The notes beneath the pieces were generated by a model. That model was not told the origin of the DNA. It did not search any database and saw only the letters and a list, made by a program, of their open reading frames with translations. Below are positions 36,564 through 48,965 of a stretch of DNA of 64,000 nucleotides, one piece after another (position 1 is the stretch's first letter; each line of letters opens with the position of its first letter). The stretch is taken from contig NC_053038.3 of assembly GCF_002575655.3 (NCBI RefSeq), positions 139,330,885-139,394,884 on the forward strand. The letters run 5' to 3'. The DNA is from Aegilops tauschii subsp. strangulata. Its lineage: Eukaryota > Streptophyta > Magnoliopsida > Poales > Poaceae. The position numbers and the translations under genes were made by a program.

Positions 36564-37358
36564 TTCAAGGAGTCACAAACCCTCTTGTTGGTAAGACAAG
36601 GGGCAAGGTAACCTAATGCTTTCATGGACATCATCTTGTGTGTACATCACTCCATGTCTATGGATATCCTTGTTTGTTCCTTGTGGGACTAACCCGTGTA
36701 GGTATTGAAAGTGCAACTCACTCCAATGGGTTGCTCCCAATGATCTACATCAACATTGAGCATCCACATCTTCAACATCTACATGAAGTCATCATCGACA
36801 AAACCCAAGGTTAGTTCATCCCTCTTAGGGGGGTTATCACATCTAGGGGGAGCTTTACTCTAATCAATTGAGCTAAAGCAACTCTAATGGTGTGAACACA
36901 GCAATGTTTTATGTAAAAGTGGTAACCCCACTTGTGCTTACACGATGAGTATGACCTATGATCAAATGTTCTCATTTGACTCCTAAGTCAATATACTCAT
37001 ATATAGATGACGTAGTCATCGCCAATTGCTTGATAGATGCTAGAGTGTTTGTGCATGCTTTGTCACATATTTAATTTGCCATTTTATTGTGTGAGCATGT
37101 TGATTGCATATTTTACTCATTCGAGGACATCCACTTGTTGCTTTGATTGTTTGGCTTTTTTATTTTTGCCAAGTTCATGGACAGGAATGCCTAAGAACTT
37201 CCTCTAGCTATCTATGCTTTTCTCGTCTCAAACTCTATTCATGCTACATCACGAAGTTTGATCAAGTCAGATTCGAACCACTCTGTGTGAGGAGCACTCG
37301 GAGTCCCCGATTCGTCATAGACTTAAACTTCTAAGACCACTCTGTGCATTTCGGTATG
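36564..37358 (+). other. E0 region after gag, no gene
   Basis: A non-coding stretch with a purine-rich GGGGGGTTATCACATCTAGG near 36828 that may be a polypurine-tract-like motif. No integrase or RT motif is visible. It ends at the GTATG target of O. Confidence 0.5.
37354..37358. other. Left target-site duplication of O (GTATG)
   Basis: GTATG before the O terminus recurs at 63896-63900. Together they prove that the 26.5 kb between is one insertion plus its own nested insertion. Confidence 0.92.
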
Positions 37359-37884
37359 TGTTGGGGATATTACTACTGGGTGTAAACCGGCCAGGAGAGG
37401 CCGAGTTATCCCCATAATGGATTATTATATCTGAAGCCCATGAAGATCAAGATGGAGGCGCTTTATGAAGGCCGAGCGCCCAAAGTCCGTTTATAGGTCT
37501 GTAGATGTAAACCGACATTGATATGTAAACTTGTGTTGTAAGATAGAAAGGGCATTGACCGAGCCGGACACGTTTATGAGCTGGCCTCGAAATCCTGTAA
37601 ACCGGCGAGCGTCAACCCATGTATATAAGGGGACGACCCAGCGGTGGTTTAGGGACGACAGACAACAACTCGAGACCCAGGCAAAGCGTATTCACTCCCT
37701 GGTCATCGAAACCCTAGCAATCCCACACCAACTGGATCGTAGGCTTTTACCTTCACCGCAAGCGGCCGAACCAGTATAACTCTGTGCATCCCTTGTCCGC
37801 TTCAACCCCTTAAAGCTAAACTGTTGCGATGGCTCCACGACTAAGTCCTTTCTATAGGACATCTGGCGTGACAAAACCACGACA
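37359..37884 (+). repeat. O 5' LTR
   Basis: Starts TGTTGGGGATATTACTACTG and ends CCACGACA. The TATA box TATATAAG is at 37622-37629. It pairs with 63371-63895. Confidence 0.92.
37622..37629 (+). promoter_or_regulatory. O LTR TATA box
   Basis: TATATAAG, conserved in the 3' LTR at 63634-63641, about 260 bp before the LTR end and pointing to gag. Confidence 0.65.
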
Positions 37885-37902
37885 GTTGGCGCCCATCGTG
37901 GG
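37885..37902 (+). other. O primer-binding site
   Basis: GTTGGCGCCCATCGTGGG follows the LTR. I has nearly the same site on minus at 55398 (GTTGGCGCCCACCATGGG). The tRNA is not assigned. Confidence 0.65.
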
Positions 37903-37962
37903 GCCATCGCACGATGGTTTCGAGTTCTTAGAGGGCAGCTTCGAAGGACTCAAGGGCTACAC

Positions 37963-40532
37963 TATGGGCCGGATGACCAAGAGTCGTCGCGGCAAGCTCT
38001 ACATCGACGACGCAGGCTGGGGCCCCGAGGCCGGCTCAATCGAGTACGGGTACCGGGTCCCCTTCGGCGGCATCCATGTTTTCATTGGCAAGATTGGCGA
38101 ACCGGGCCCTGAGCCAGACATCTGCACTTACATCATCGAGACGGCTCAGCGTGCGAAATCTGCCCGGGATAAGCCTGTCATGAAGCGTGCCTTCGTGGGA
38201 GTTATCCGCAGAGTGGAATCTGAGGATAGATCGGAATCTGGTGGTGAAACCGTCGTGTATTCCGGCGACGAGTCATCGACCGGAGAGACCGAGTCATTGT
38301 ACCAGTTGCTAGATGGTCGGATTGGGGGCTGTTCCGATGGCGACAGTATTCCGGACCCCTTTGATCCGCAAAACCGGGTTGCGATCTTCATGGCCAGTAC
38401 ACAGCCAGCGCTCCACTCTTCGACCGCAGCGGCAATGATTTCCGGATTAGTAGCAGCGACAGCGGCCGAGGCAGGAGGCCCTGTGCGAGTGTCGGCTCAG
38501 GTTTTATCAGATTTATTTGACGCTTTGGCAGCACTGATGGCAGAAGTTAATCCGGCGAATCAAGATGAGCATAATGCGGAAATCGCGAAGGTGAAAGATC
38601 AGATAACCCAGGCCAAGGCTGACCTGGCAGCTGAGGATACCAGGATGGCTGCGGAATGGGCCGCATTGGATGCACATGCTTACCAACTTATGTTGGATCA
38701 GAGCGCGTCAAACGATGTTATGAGGAGAAGGTACCGATCTCACCTGCCTCCGGTTTATGAGGTCAAGAACCTCTTTAATACCCCAAGAGCGGGGACCAGT
38801 AATCCGCCAATGGTAAACCGGGCGGAGGCACCTGGAACGGGGGCGCCGGTTCAGCCACGTCCAACTGATCTGCCTCGTCAGAACAATGTTTTGTCACAGC
38901 ACGTCCCAACACCACCGGGGCATTACTCTAACCTGATGGATAACATCGTCGCTGCCGCTTCACGACTGGCGGCCCTCCCGATCGAAGGCGAGTCCCCAGT
39001 AGTGGTCGAGACGCAACGGGCTAGGGAGCTCCTTCAGACAACTTTGACTCAGCAGCAGGCTTATTCATATAGTCGCGAAAGGATCTATTCTACTCCCCGC
39101 CCAAGCCAGAGTTACAACAGGCATATCGATGAACCGGCCGTATCAAGCAGTGCGCGAAACCGTAATCCGCCCCCATGGCCATAACACAGCAGGTGGCGGT
39201 GGTGATGCTCAGGATGTGGTGGATCGTGCTAGGGCACGTCTGGAGGCCGAGTTAGCAGCGCAGCATGAAGCTCCCCAACTTACTCCGGTTCGTCCAACCA
39301 CATCGGTGGAACCAGCGGTTACTTCCAGCTCTTTGGGAGTGCCGTGTCTCGTCCCAGCGCTGCGCAATATGCGCCTGCCCAAGGATTTCAAGGGCCCATA
39401 TAAAGTGCCGAATTACACCGCCGATTTATCCCTCAAGTCCTGGGTTGAAAGCTATGAGATGGCAATGGAGATGCTGGATGTGGACGATGCGGCATGTGCT
39501 AAATACTTCACCATGATGCTGGAGGGGACAACCCGCACTTGGCTGAAGAACTTGCCGGCTAACTCCATTGGGCCATGGGCCGAATTAAGGGCCCGGTTTA
39601 TCCAGAATTTCAAGGATACATGCAAGCAGCCCATGTCAATTGTGGACTTAGCTGCCTATGTCCAGGAGGAAGGGGAATCAACAACCCGTTGGGTGCGCCG
39701 GGTTTCGGAGATTTTGCATTCATCGGACCGCCTCAACGTTGATACAACAGTTTTGACATTGGAAGGCATTTGCCGGTTTGCACCTCTGAAGTTGAAGTTG
39801 GGACGGCTCAAACGTCATTGTAATGACATGGGAACACTTATGGCAGCTCTGGTAAAATATGCCGACTCCGATAGTACCAAGGACCCCGAGTCTGACGATG
39901 AAAACAGGGAAGGGAAAGAAGAGCGGCAACACCAACGGGCAGCAGCATAACCCGGCGGGTCATGGAAACAACGGTAAGCGTAAGGCGTATAACAGTTTAG
40001 ATTTTGTGGCTAATACCAACACGCAGGACAAAGGTCAGAGGCGTAAGGGTAAACCGCCCCAGCATGGTGGAGGACCAAGTCCTAATCCGGAGCGCTTGTC
40101 TTATCTGTTAAACCAGCCTTGCCCAAAGCACGGGACACAGGACAAACCGTCCACGCACCTCTGGAAAGATTGTTATATCATGCAGGAGTTAAAAAATTAC
40201 GATTTTTTCGGTATGATCACAGACCGGGCGGCGGTTCAGGCCCTCGATCTCATGGGTCGAGTTATGGTGGAGGCAGTTCTGGTTCAGGTTTTCACGGTAA
40301 TCAGAGAGGACATGGTAATCAAGGCAATCAGGGCAATCAAGGCAGTTATAATCATCAGGGCATTCAGCAGCAACAGCAGCAGTCGGGCTACCAGAGCAAC
40401 CCGAAGCAGTTGAATAGTGGGCAGTATGATGTCTTCACCACAAGTCTATGCAAGCGCGATCAGAAACTTCATAAAAGGGCAGTGAATTCCGTTGAACCGG
40501 GGGTGCCCCGTTACTTGTGCTGGTCTGAGTAG
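37963..40532 (+). pseudogene. gag: O gag, broken
   Basis: Likely start ATG 37963 (MGRMTKSRRGKLY), the place used in I. An N-terminal conserved region is followed by a coiled/Ala-rich stretch, a Pro-rich linker, the gag domain (39390-39850; YEMAMEMLDVDDAACAKYF, TRTWLKNLPANSIGPW) and a basic, Gln/Gly-rich tail. A knuckle-like C-x2-H-x8-H-x4-C is at 40120-40173 (CPKHG ... HLWKDC). Breaks: frame changes near 39130-39180, 39900 and 40205, and a TAG at 40530-40532. From 40210 on, the frame runs on into protease and RT. Confidence 0.75.
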
Positions 40533-41222
40533 CCGATCATGTGGAGTAGAGAGGATCATCCACCCCTGGTTGATAATCCGGGTCATCTGGCATTGGTAGT
40601 GGCGCCTCAGGTTGAAGGTTATAAGTTCACCAAGGTACTCATGGATGGAGGGAGTAGTACCAATATCCTTTATTATGAAACCTTCTGTCGCATGGGGTTA
40701 ATAGATAAAAATCATAAACCGTCCAACACAGTCTTCCATGGTGTAGTGCCTGGTAAATCGGCATATCCTGTCGGTAAGATAGCTGTGGAGGTGGCTTTTG
40801 GAGATGAGCATGATTCAAGGTCAGAGACATTGACTTTTGAAGTGGTGAAAATCAAGAGCCCGTATCATGCCCTGTTTGGACGGCCGGCTTATGCTAAGTT
40901 CATGGCAAGGCCCTGTTATGTGTATCTGCAGCTCAAGATGCCGGGTCATAAGGGGACCATGATGGTTCATGGGAGACGCAAGATCGCTTTAGAATGTGAT
41001 GAAGGTGATGCGGCTTATGCTGAGTCGGTTTGCGCAACAGAGGAGTTGAAGTTCTATAACGACAATGTTGATCCGGCGGATATTACTTCTTTGAAAAAGC
41101 CAACTACACAGCATGATCCGGCCTTGAATTTTAAATCGGCTGATGAGACTAAGCTTGTCGATTTCGTTCCTGGCGATTCATCCAAGCAATTTAGCATCAG
41201 CGCTAACTTGGATCCGAAATAG
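40533..41222 (+). pseudogene. O protease
   Basis: Aspartic protease of the gag-pro type with active site VLMDGGSSTNILYY and the later HALFGRPAYAKF segment. It is in the same frame as the end of gag, separated by the TAG at 40530. It ends at TAG 41220-41222. The identical TAG boundary is present in I (52169-52171). The frame itself is otherwise open, but with gag broken no normal precursor could form. Confidence 0.75.
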
Positions 41223-43003
41223 GAAAGCACGCTCATCGAATTCATCCGTGAGAATCGGGACATCTTTGCATGGAAACCTTCTGACATGCCAGGTGTACCG
41301 AGAGAACTCGCTAAGCACACTCTCAATGTCGATCCCAAGTATAAACCGGTCAAGCAGTTTCTTCGCCGGTTCAATGAAGAAAGACGCAAGGCTATTGGTG
41401 AGGAGGTAGCCAGGCTCTTTGTGGCTGGGTTCATCGTTGAAGTATTTCATCCTGAATGGTTGGCTAATCCGATGCTGGTACTTAAGAAGAACAGCACTTG
41501 GCGTATGTGTGTGGACTACACAGATCTCACCAAGGCCTGTCCAGCAGACCCTTTTGCCCTCCCTCGTATTGATCAAATCATTGATGCTATGGCGGGTTGT
41601 GAGCGTTTGAGCTTTTTGGATGCATATTCTGGTTACCATCAGATCAAAATGGCAGTTAAGGACCAGGAGAAGACAACGTTTATAACTCCTTTTGGAGCCT
41701 TCTGCTATGTGTCTATGCCTTCTGGGTTCAAGAGTGCCCAGGCGACTTATCAGCGTTGTGTGCAAAATTGTCTTCATGATCAGATCGGCCGCAATGTTCA
41801 TGCTTATGTCGATGATATTGTGGTAAAATCCAGAAAGAAGGAGACATTGATAGATGACTTGAAGGAGACCTTTGATAACCTCCGGGTTTATAAAATGATG
41901 CTTAATCCGGCCAAGTGTGTTTTCGGTGTACCGGCAGGCAAACTCTTGGGCTTTCTGGTGTCTAATCCGGAGAAAATCAAGGCTATAACTTCGTTCGCTA
42001 AACCGAAGTGTATCAATGATGTTCAATGCCTGGCAGGCTGGATTGCCGCCTTGAGCCGGTTTATCAGTCGCCTTGGTGAGAAAGTCATCCCTTTATATCA
42101 GATGCTGAAGAAAACGGATGACTTCGCCTGGAGTGACGCCGCCAATGAAGCATTTGAGGACTTAAAGTGGCAGCTGGCTAATCCGCCGGTTCTTGCTGCT
42201 CCTGTTGATCAAGAGCCATTGTTGCTATATGTGGCAGCTAACGCCCGGGCTGTTAGCGTGGCTATTGTGGTGGAGCGCAAGGAGGCCAAAAAGGAGTATC
42301 CGGTTCAACGGCCGGTTTATTATATCAGTGAGGTACTTATTCAGTCCAAGCAAAGGTACCCACATTGGCAGAAGCTGGTATATGGAGTTTTTATGGCACT
42401 TAAGCAATATTTCCATGGTCATCCCATCACTGTGGTCAGCTCTGCTCCTTTGGGGGATATATTCCAAACCTGGGAAGCAACTGGCCGGATCACTAAGTGG
42501 GCTATTGAGCTTGGGCCTCACGGGTTAAGATATATGCCCCAGACGGCGATCAACTCTCAGGCACTTGTGGATTTCATCAATGACTGGACAGAATTACAGG
42601 CGCCGGAAGAGAAGCCGGATCATACTTATTGGACTATTCATTTTGATGGGTCCAGGCAATTGGAGGGCTTGGGGGCTGGAGTCGTATTAACTTCCCCACG
42701 AGGTGATAAGTTTTGTTATGTTCTCCATTTAATGTTCCCTTGCACTAACAATGCAGCTGAATATGAGGCTTTACTCCATGGTCTTTGGATTGCTAAAGAG
42801 ATGAATCTAAGCCGAGTTAAGTGCTTCGGTGACTCGGATCTGGTGGCTCAACAAGTATCTGGTACTTGGGATTCCAAGGACCCACTCATGGTAGCATATC
42901 GTCGAGAGGTGGATATTGTTGCAGGTCACTTCAAAGGTTATCAGGTCGATCATATGGACCGGCGGAAGAATGGAGCGGCGGACGCTTTAAGCCGCTTGGG
43001 TTC
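41223..43003 (+). pseudogene. pol: O reverse transcriptase and two RNase H domains
   Basis: Open in the protease frame after the TAG. RT has FLDAYSGYHQIKM and the catalytic AYVDDIVVKS; a six-residue in-frame gap relative to I lies at about 41963. A first, gypsy-type RNase H region (about 42220-42600) is followed by a second, archaeal-type RNase H (HFDGSRQLEG, NNAAEYEALLHG, CFGDSDLV, KNGAADALSR), typical of the Tat lineage. The reading frame is cut at 43003, just after ALSRLGS, by element I. With I removed it continues in frame at 55922. By knowledge of the family these enzymes copy RNA to DNA and remove the RNA strand. Confidence 0.85.
42999..43003. other. Left target-site duplication of I (GGTTC)
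   Basis: GGTTC before I recurs at 55917-55921. Counting it once restores the O pol frame across the insertion. Confidence 0.93.
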
Positions 43004-43521
43004 TGTCGTGGAATTGTCACGGCAGATGACCTCGTGCTAGGACTTAGTCGTGGAGCCATCACAACTAGGAAGCTTAAAGGGGTTAAACGGGACAAGGAAC
43101 ACGGGGGTTATACTGGTTCGGCCCCTTACGGTGAAGGTAAAAGCCTACGTCCAGTTGAGGTGGTATTGCTTATGGTTTTGATGACCAGGGAGCTTGATTG
43201 CTATGCCTGGCTTTCGATGAGATCTTCCTTGTCCCTAAACCGCCACCGGGTCATCCCTTTATATAGAGAGGTTGACGCCCAGCAGCTCTCAGATTCCCGG
43301 CCGGCTCATAAGAGTGTCCGGCTCGGACTCTCAACTATTCTTGCCTTACACTAGAAGTTCTACCATTATGGTGGTTGTAACTACGGGGCTTAAGCCATCT
43401 CCGGGTCTTAAGCCCATCTTTCGCCCGCCGTCTTCAAGCTTGGCACCGGGCTTTGTGCGATGACCATTATGAGTAACCCGGCCCCTCCTGGCGGGTGACT
43501 CTAAGGTTTATATCCTCAACA
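43004..43521 (-). repeat. I 3' LTR
   Basis: Pairs with 55399-55916, about 18 differences by eye. On minus it begins TGTTGAGGATATAAACC and ends CCACGACA. TATA box on minus at 43258-43265. Confidence 0.92.
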
Positions 43522-43534
43522 TTAGGCCCCAGAT
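43522..43534 (-). other. I polypurine tract
   Basis: On minus ATCTGGGGCCTAA abuts the 3' LTR. The same sequence precedes the O 3' LTR (63358-63370). Confidence 0.8.
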
Positions 43535-43806
43535 TGATTTGAACCGGTTCATGTCAATCTTCAATTCTTCTGAGAGAAAAAATCTTCCGGCTTATGGCCG
43601 TGTGAAGGTTATAACCCACCGTGACGTCATCTTCTGGATTCTTGGTGACCCGCCGTGACGTCATCCTCCATTAAGTCCATTTTTGCTCCACCATATCCGC
43701 AACGGATCTTATCCTTAATTGCCGTCTCGAAAATCGAGGTGTTTTTATGGTGAGATAACCGCGCCATGGCCTCCTCGTTTCTCGCGCCCACTTATGAGCC
43801 TCACCT

Positions 43807-43814
43807 TATAAATA
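43807..43814 (+). promoter_or_regulatory. TATA box of the I antisense gene
   Basis: TATAAATA on +, upstream of a pyrimidine-rich leader (TCTTCCTCCTCTCGCC). The matching box in O is at 63099-63106 on minus. Confidence 0.7.
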
Positions 43815-43987
43815 GCCCGGCCCGATGAGCCTCCAGTCACTCGTCTTCCTCCTCTCGCCACTGTTCTCCCGCTCGAGCTCCATCGCCGCCGCCGCCGCGG
43901 GTCTTCTTGTCTTCACCAACTCGTGCCGCTGCATCAACCTGACGTGACCAGATAAACGGCGGCGACCTCCGGAACTCTCCAGTACCC

Positions 43988-44564
43988 GTAAGCCCTTGTT
44001 ACTCCGTAGAATAGATCCGCATTAGGGTTCTTGCTGTTCTTCCCGTGTTCGTCGCCGTTCATCGCGAGCTCTTGTTAGATTTCATTATTACCACCCCTTC
44101 TTGATCTGTAGACTGTATAGAACTGTTGCGGTAGTTGTTTCGCACCTGTTCCCAATGTATATAGATCCCTTTTCCCTGCATAAAGGCTCCGTTCGAACCT
44201 ATGAACTTCTTCTGCATCTGTTTTAGGTCTAGAAACTTTCCTCTTTAGCCGACCGTTTTGATCCAAAATAATTACTGCGATCTGTGAAACTTGTTTTCAC
44301 CACACTTAGTAAAAAACTGCATCTGCTGAGCTATGGCGGCTTACATTTCCGGCTTAAAAGAAGCAATGCGCCGTAAAAATTTTCGGCTCATTTATGATAA
44401 AGCTGTAGACAATTTGAATTACTCTCAATACCTCCAGCGGCTTAGATAATCCGATGCACTAAACCTATGTCATTAGGACCCTCTCATAAGCCGCCATTTT
44501 GAGCATTTAAACTGTAAATGTTTGCCGGCTTATAATTGAACCGGACATTTTCCTTTTGTCATAG
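43988..44564 (+). other. 5' UTR intron of the I antisense gene
   Basis: The donor CCC/GTAAGCCC and acceptor TTGTCATAG/GG enclose a 577-bp T-rich stretch between a GC-rich leader and the ATG at 44580. Long 5' UTR introns are common in expressed grass genes. Inferred from splice signals only. Confidence 0.5.
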
Positions 44565-44579
44565 GGTTCATCTTTCACA

Positions 44580-47500
44580 ATGCTTCCCAAAGCTCCCAAA
44601 GCACCCATCACGTGCAACTGGATGAGGTGCAACGTCACCGACGACACCTTAGCTGATTTCGTAAAGACGGGTTACTTGCCCAAGAAAGAAATCATGTCTT
44701 ATCGTGCCCCTGACCCGTCGGAGGAGAGACCTCAACCCAGAGATGGGGAGGTGGTGATATTTGCGGATCACATGAGCCGGGGCTTCGCACAGCCCGGCTC
44801 AAAATTCTTTAGAGATGTGCTGAATTTCTTTGATCTGCGACCACAAGACATAGGACCCAATTCCGTGTCAAACATATGCAACTTCCAAGTATTCTGCAAA
44901 GTCTACCTTGGAGAAGAGCCCAGCCTGCTGCTCTTTAGAGAGCTCTTTTATCTGAACCGCCAGAACGAGTGCACCAACGGGCCGAGCTTGGAACTTGGTG
45001 GAATCTCTATTGAGCGCCGTAGAGACTGCCTCTTTCCATACGCTGAGCTGCCCAGCCATCCAAAGGACTGGAACCAGACATGGTTCTACTGCCAGGATAC
45101 TTCGCCAGCTGACGAGAGCCCTCTGCCCGGCTTTCGTGCCGCGCGTCTGGAGCCAAGTTACCCCCTGCCGGATAAGCTAACTCAAGCCGAGCGTCAACCT
45201 CTGATCCCCACCATCAAAAAAATTAAGGCTCTCCTGGGAAATGGTCTCAACGGCATTGATCTGGTCCGGGTCTGGATCTCCTGGCGGGTGATCCCTTTGA
45301 GCCGCCGCCCTGGCTTAATGTGTGCTTACACGGGCCGGAAGGATGACCCTCTGCGGCACAGTCCCAATGATCTTCCTGAGGATGTTGTGGACGACATGAC
45401 CAAGTCTCTCCTGAATGAGAGCTTAGCCGACTGTGGGAGAACCGGCCTGGCCCCCTTCTGCCAAGCTAACCTGGCCCCAGCGGTAAGCCACTGACCTGAA
45501 CACCTTGGTTTTCCTTTGAATAATTTCCATCTGAGCTTTAAGAAATCTTTGTTGTATATTTCAGGCTAATGACAAGTTCTGGAAGGTCAAATATGACCAT
45601 GAGGCGGCCAAAAAGGCCAGGAAGGCTAAAAAAGCCGCAAGGAGAGCTGCTCCCCGCAAGAAGGGAAGCAGGCCTACTGCCTCAGAGCTGCTTCAACTAA
45701 GTGACAGCTCCGAGTCAGAGGTAACCCCTGAACCTGTAAGCTCTTGTTTTGTTTCTTGTTTATTCCTATCCACCTTATTGATACTGATCATCAGCAGGAT
45801 GACACCGGAGCAAGTAACCCGGTGACTGAAGAGGTAATGACACTTTCCTCCGACTCGGAGCCCTTGCCAAGGCTGAAAATCCGAAGAGTAACCCGGAAAG
45901 TAAGATTTTCACATTCTTTAGCTTATCAAGATCCTCAATTTCTTTTGAAGCAACAGATTCATGAGAGCCGGCGGCACACTTGGACCAACAAGGATGCAGA
46001 CCTCAAGGAAGCGCCGGACCGAGGTTATCTCCAACTTATATCCCTTTCATCCTTTGGCGGGTGTTATACGTCAACCGCTCAATTCTTCTGATTCAAATTA
46101 TCAGGAAACTTCACCTTCCTCTGGTGACTCTATGCAATCGAACCTGCCGGCTTTCAAGATCGTACCCGGGTAACGATGATCATCTCTTGTTGTGCTTATC
46201 TTTACTCACACTTTTGTACTAACCTTTTGTCCTTTCAGTGCCCAGGCAAAACTCAGCAAGAGGGTGAAGAAGAATAAACCGGAGGTTTCAGCTCAAGAGC
46301 CGCCAGCTGCCTCTGCTCCTGAAGCCACCACTCCAACCGACGAGCCAGACATGATACTTCCACCAACCCGGACATCTCCAGCCCGGCTCAGCCGGCCGAT
46401 GACCCGGACGTGGTAATCACCCGGACGGAGTTTGTCGAGCCGGGGAGACCCACTGCGCTGGCTAAGTGCTCTGCGAAGGAAGAGTTGCTAGAGCGCCGCC
46501 GGGCCAAGCTGGACATCACCAACTACGCCAACCTGAGCATTGGAGAGATCATCTCCGGCTATGTCAATCAAGTGCACAGCAGCCGGGACTTGGAGATTGA
46601 CATGGTGAAGCAGATACAGCAGAAGTCCGAGGTACCACTCTATTGCTTACTGCATAATCATCTTTACCATACTAGCCCCCAAGTCTACGACTTATGATAG
46701 AATATGTTGTAGACTTAATTTCCGGCTTACTTCCATGAACCGGTAATTTGTAGATAGAAACTTTCGACATGCATTAGCCCCCAAGTGCCAAGTGTCTTTG
46801 CTTGGAAAGTGCTTGGGACTTTAAAATTTCATAATAATTGTTCATACTATAACCCGGAAATTGTGCAGGCTGCTTGCAAAAAATTTGAGGCTGATATCTC
46901 TGAGCTGAAGAACCGCTTGAAGACTCAGGAAACTGAGACCCGGAAGGCCAACGCCAAATTTGAATCCAGTATTGCTGCCCAAGAGAAGCTGAAGAAGAAG
47001 TTTGAGGCTGAAAGGAAAACTTGGGTCGAAGAGAAAGCTGCTCTGGTAAGCCAGGCCGAACAGGCGGAGAAGGCTCTGACGGAGAGAACCGCTGAACTCT
47101 CCGGCTTAAAGCGCCATGTGTCACAAATGGTCGCCGCAATCTTCAGTAAGTCATTCTGCCGGCTCTCGACAAGTTTATAGCCTTTATGTCTCATAACTCC
47201 CATCATTGCGAGCGGCTTATCTTACCTTGTTAAACAGGTCCCAGAAGCGCCAACCTCAATCAGAACGTGCTGACCAAGCTGAAGGCCGTGTACACCCTGG
47301 TGGAGCAACTCTACACCGGGTCACAGCGCGCTTTGGCCGTGGTGGCCCTATCCAATGAGGTTCCGACTCACCTGGCGGACGTACTTCGCCGGCTTGCCGT
47401 TCTTCCTCAGCGTTTCCAAGAGCTGCGACGGGCCTCTGCAAGAACCGGAGCCATAGCTGCTCTGAGCCGGGCCAAGGCTTTCCTTCCAGAGCTAGACCCG

Positions 47501-47881
47501 GCTGACATTGCACTTGGTTACCCCAGCCTGAAGGAAGACGGCACCCCCTTCGACCAAAAAGACTTTGCTGCCTGTGTGAAGATCGTGTGCCCACTGACCA
47601 CCCTGATTGGGAATGACACCGATCTGACCAAGTACCAGCCAGGCTATGACGCAGAGAATCAGAGGATCCTTACTCCGCGTTATGAAGCCATCAGCTTGGT
47701 CCTGCTGACTCATAAGCACACCTTTGCCCCAGAAATTGACCCGGCCGGGTTAATTGACGAGGAGGCTCAATTTGAAGCTTTGAGCGGCATTGAGTGGAAA
47801 TCGTCAACCTTCCAGGTCATGGGAACAGCCGGAGGAGCGGAGAGGGATGAGCCGGAAGCTTCGACCCGGCAAGCATCTTGA
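44580..47881 (+). pseudogene. I antisense accessory gene, nearly intact
   Basis: Multi-exon gene opposite to gag-pol. Splice signals give coding exons 44580-45482, 45565-45720, 45798-45899, about 45957-46169, 46239-46631, 46869-47145 and 47238-47881. Exon 1 carries the Transposase_28-like domain (residues ~10-260; GEVVIFADHMSRGFAQPGSK, NICNFQVFCKVYLGE). The middle exons are basic and low-complexity (AAKKARKAKKAARRAAPRKK). Exon 7 is a strong coiled coil, and the last exon a globular C-terminus with QNVLTKLKAVYTLVEQLY. One 1-nt deletion near 46354 shifts the frame within exon 6, and the phase into the 45957 exon is uncertain. Otherwise it is the best preserved of the three copies. The biochemical role is unknown; structural or regulatory roles are both possible. 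Confidence 0.75.
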
Positions 47882-48965
47882 CTCTGTAGCCGGCCCATGA
47901 TTATGCTTGTTAAACAATGCTTCACCCTTTTGGACTCGGGGAGTCTTGTAATCGTGCCATCGTGCACGTGTTGAATGCTTAACTCCATTGAAGCTGCTTC
48001 CTTATATTCTTCCGGGTCATAAGTGATCATTTATTTTCCTTAAACTCAAATAGCTGTCTTTAACCATCCTGCATAGAAAAATAAGTCACAAGTCTCTACG
48101 CGGCTTACCGCACCGAGAATCATAGTCTCATACATATAACCCGGAATATGAATCTTAAGTCACCAAAGACTGGTCCTCAATTATATCCTTGATGTAACCA
48201 TAATAGCATACTTACAGGCTTTCAAGTATACATCCGGTTTATGTAACCCGGATAATAAGGTCGGTACCTCAACTCCGGTTTACCAGTCTTGATAATGCTG
48301 ATTGTGTGTGACTAACACTGTGAATCAAAGCTAAGTCGGCGGAATAAGAACCGCCGTCTACACTGTTGATATAACCAGAAGAACTTGTTGTAAATCAGGA
48401 AATCAAAACTCAGGGGCTTCCGGTTCGAATACGACCAGAGACCCGTCCCAAAGGGGTTAAGCTCAGATTCGAATGCGATCATATAGCCCCCAGTGGGTTT
48501 GGCGATGCCAATCAAGAGGGTACCGACAGCTATGTTCTCTTTGGTTCGAATACGACCCATGTTTGAACAGGAAGCCCCCAAATGACTTTAAGAGTTGTTT
48601 AACGATGCTGATTCAAATACGATCCACGTCGGTTCCCAAAGGGGGTTGAGCTATGATTCAAATATGATCAAAGAAAACTCCCCAATGAGCTCGGCACCTT
48701 GCCAATCAAGTGGGTATCGACAACTATGTTCTCTTTGGTTCGAATACGACCTATGTTTGAATAGGAAGCCCCCAGGTGATTATATTGTTTAACGGCAAGA
48801 TTCGAATACGATCATAAGCCGGATCCACCTCCAAGTTACCATGTGACCTTGTAATGGAAACAACACATTTACCTTTGGAGGAGAAAAAAGGACAGAGGTC
48901 CTGCTTTATTGCTTATCATAATATATACATGGCTATAGAAATATGTACATTATGAGAGCCAGTGG
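47882..48965. repeat. I convergent spacer with repeated TTCGAATACGA motif
   Basis: No gene. Between the 3' ends of the antisense gene and pol, a 14-15-base motif of type GRTTCGAATACGAYC occurs seven times (48422, 48466, 48543, 48610, 48655, 48738, 48799). A longer unit is repeated with a 194-bp period (48507 and 48701, GCCAATCAAG...GAAGCCCCCA). Confidence 0.75.

Larger units (their letters stand above)
34517..37358 (+). mobile_element. Element E0: gag-only copia-like element, left part
   Basis: Host element of both C and O. It starts abruptly inside gag at the C terminus (34517) and is interrupted by O at 37358, resuming at 63901. No protease, integrase or RT is seen after gag. The rest of gag and the left LTR should lie beyond the far end of C, outside the window. 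Confidence 0.7.

Noticed and set aside
37829..37962. ATG at 37829 as the O gag start
   Set aside because: It lies within the LTR and crosses the PBS. The conserved MGRMTKS start at 37963 is better supported by I.
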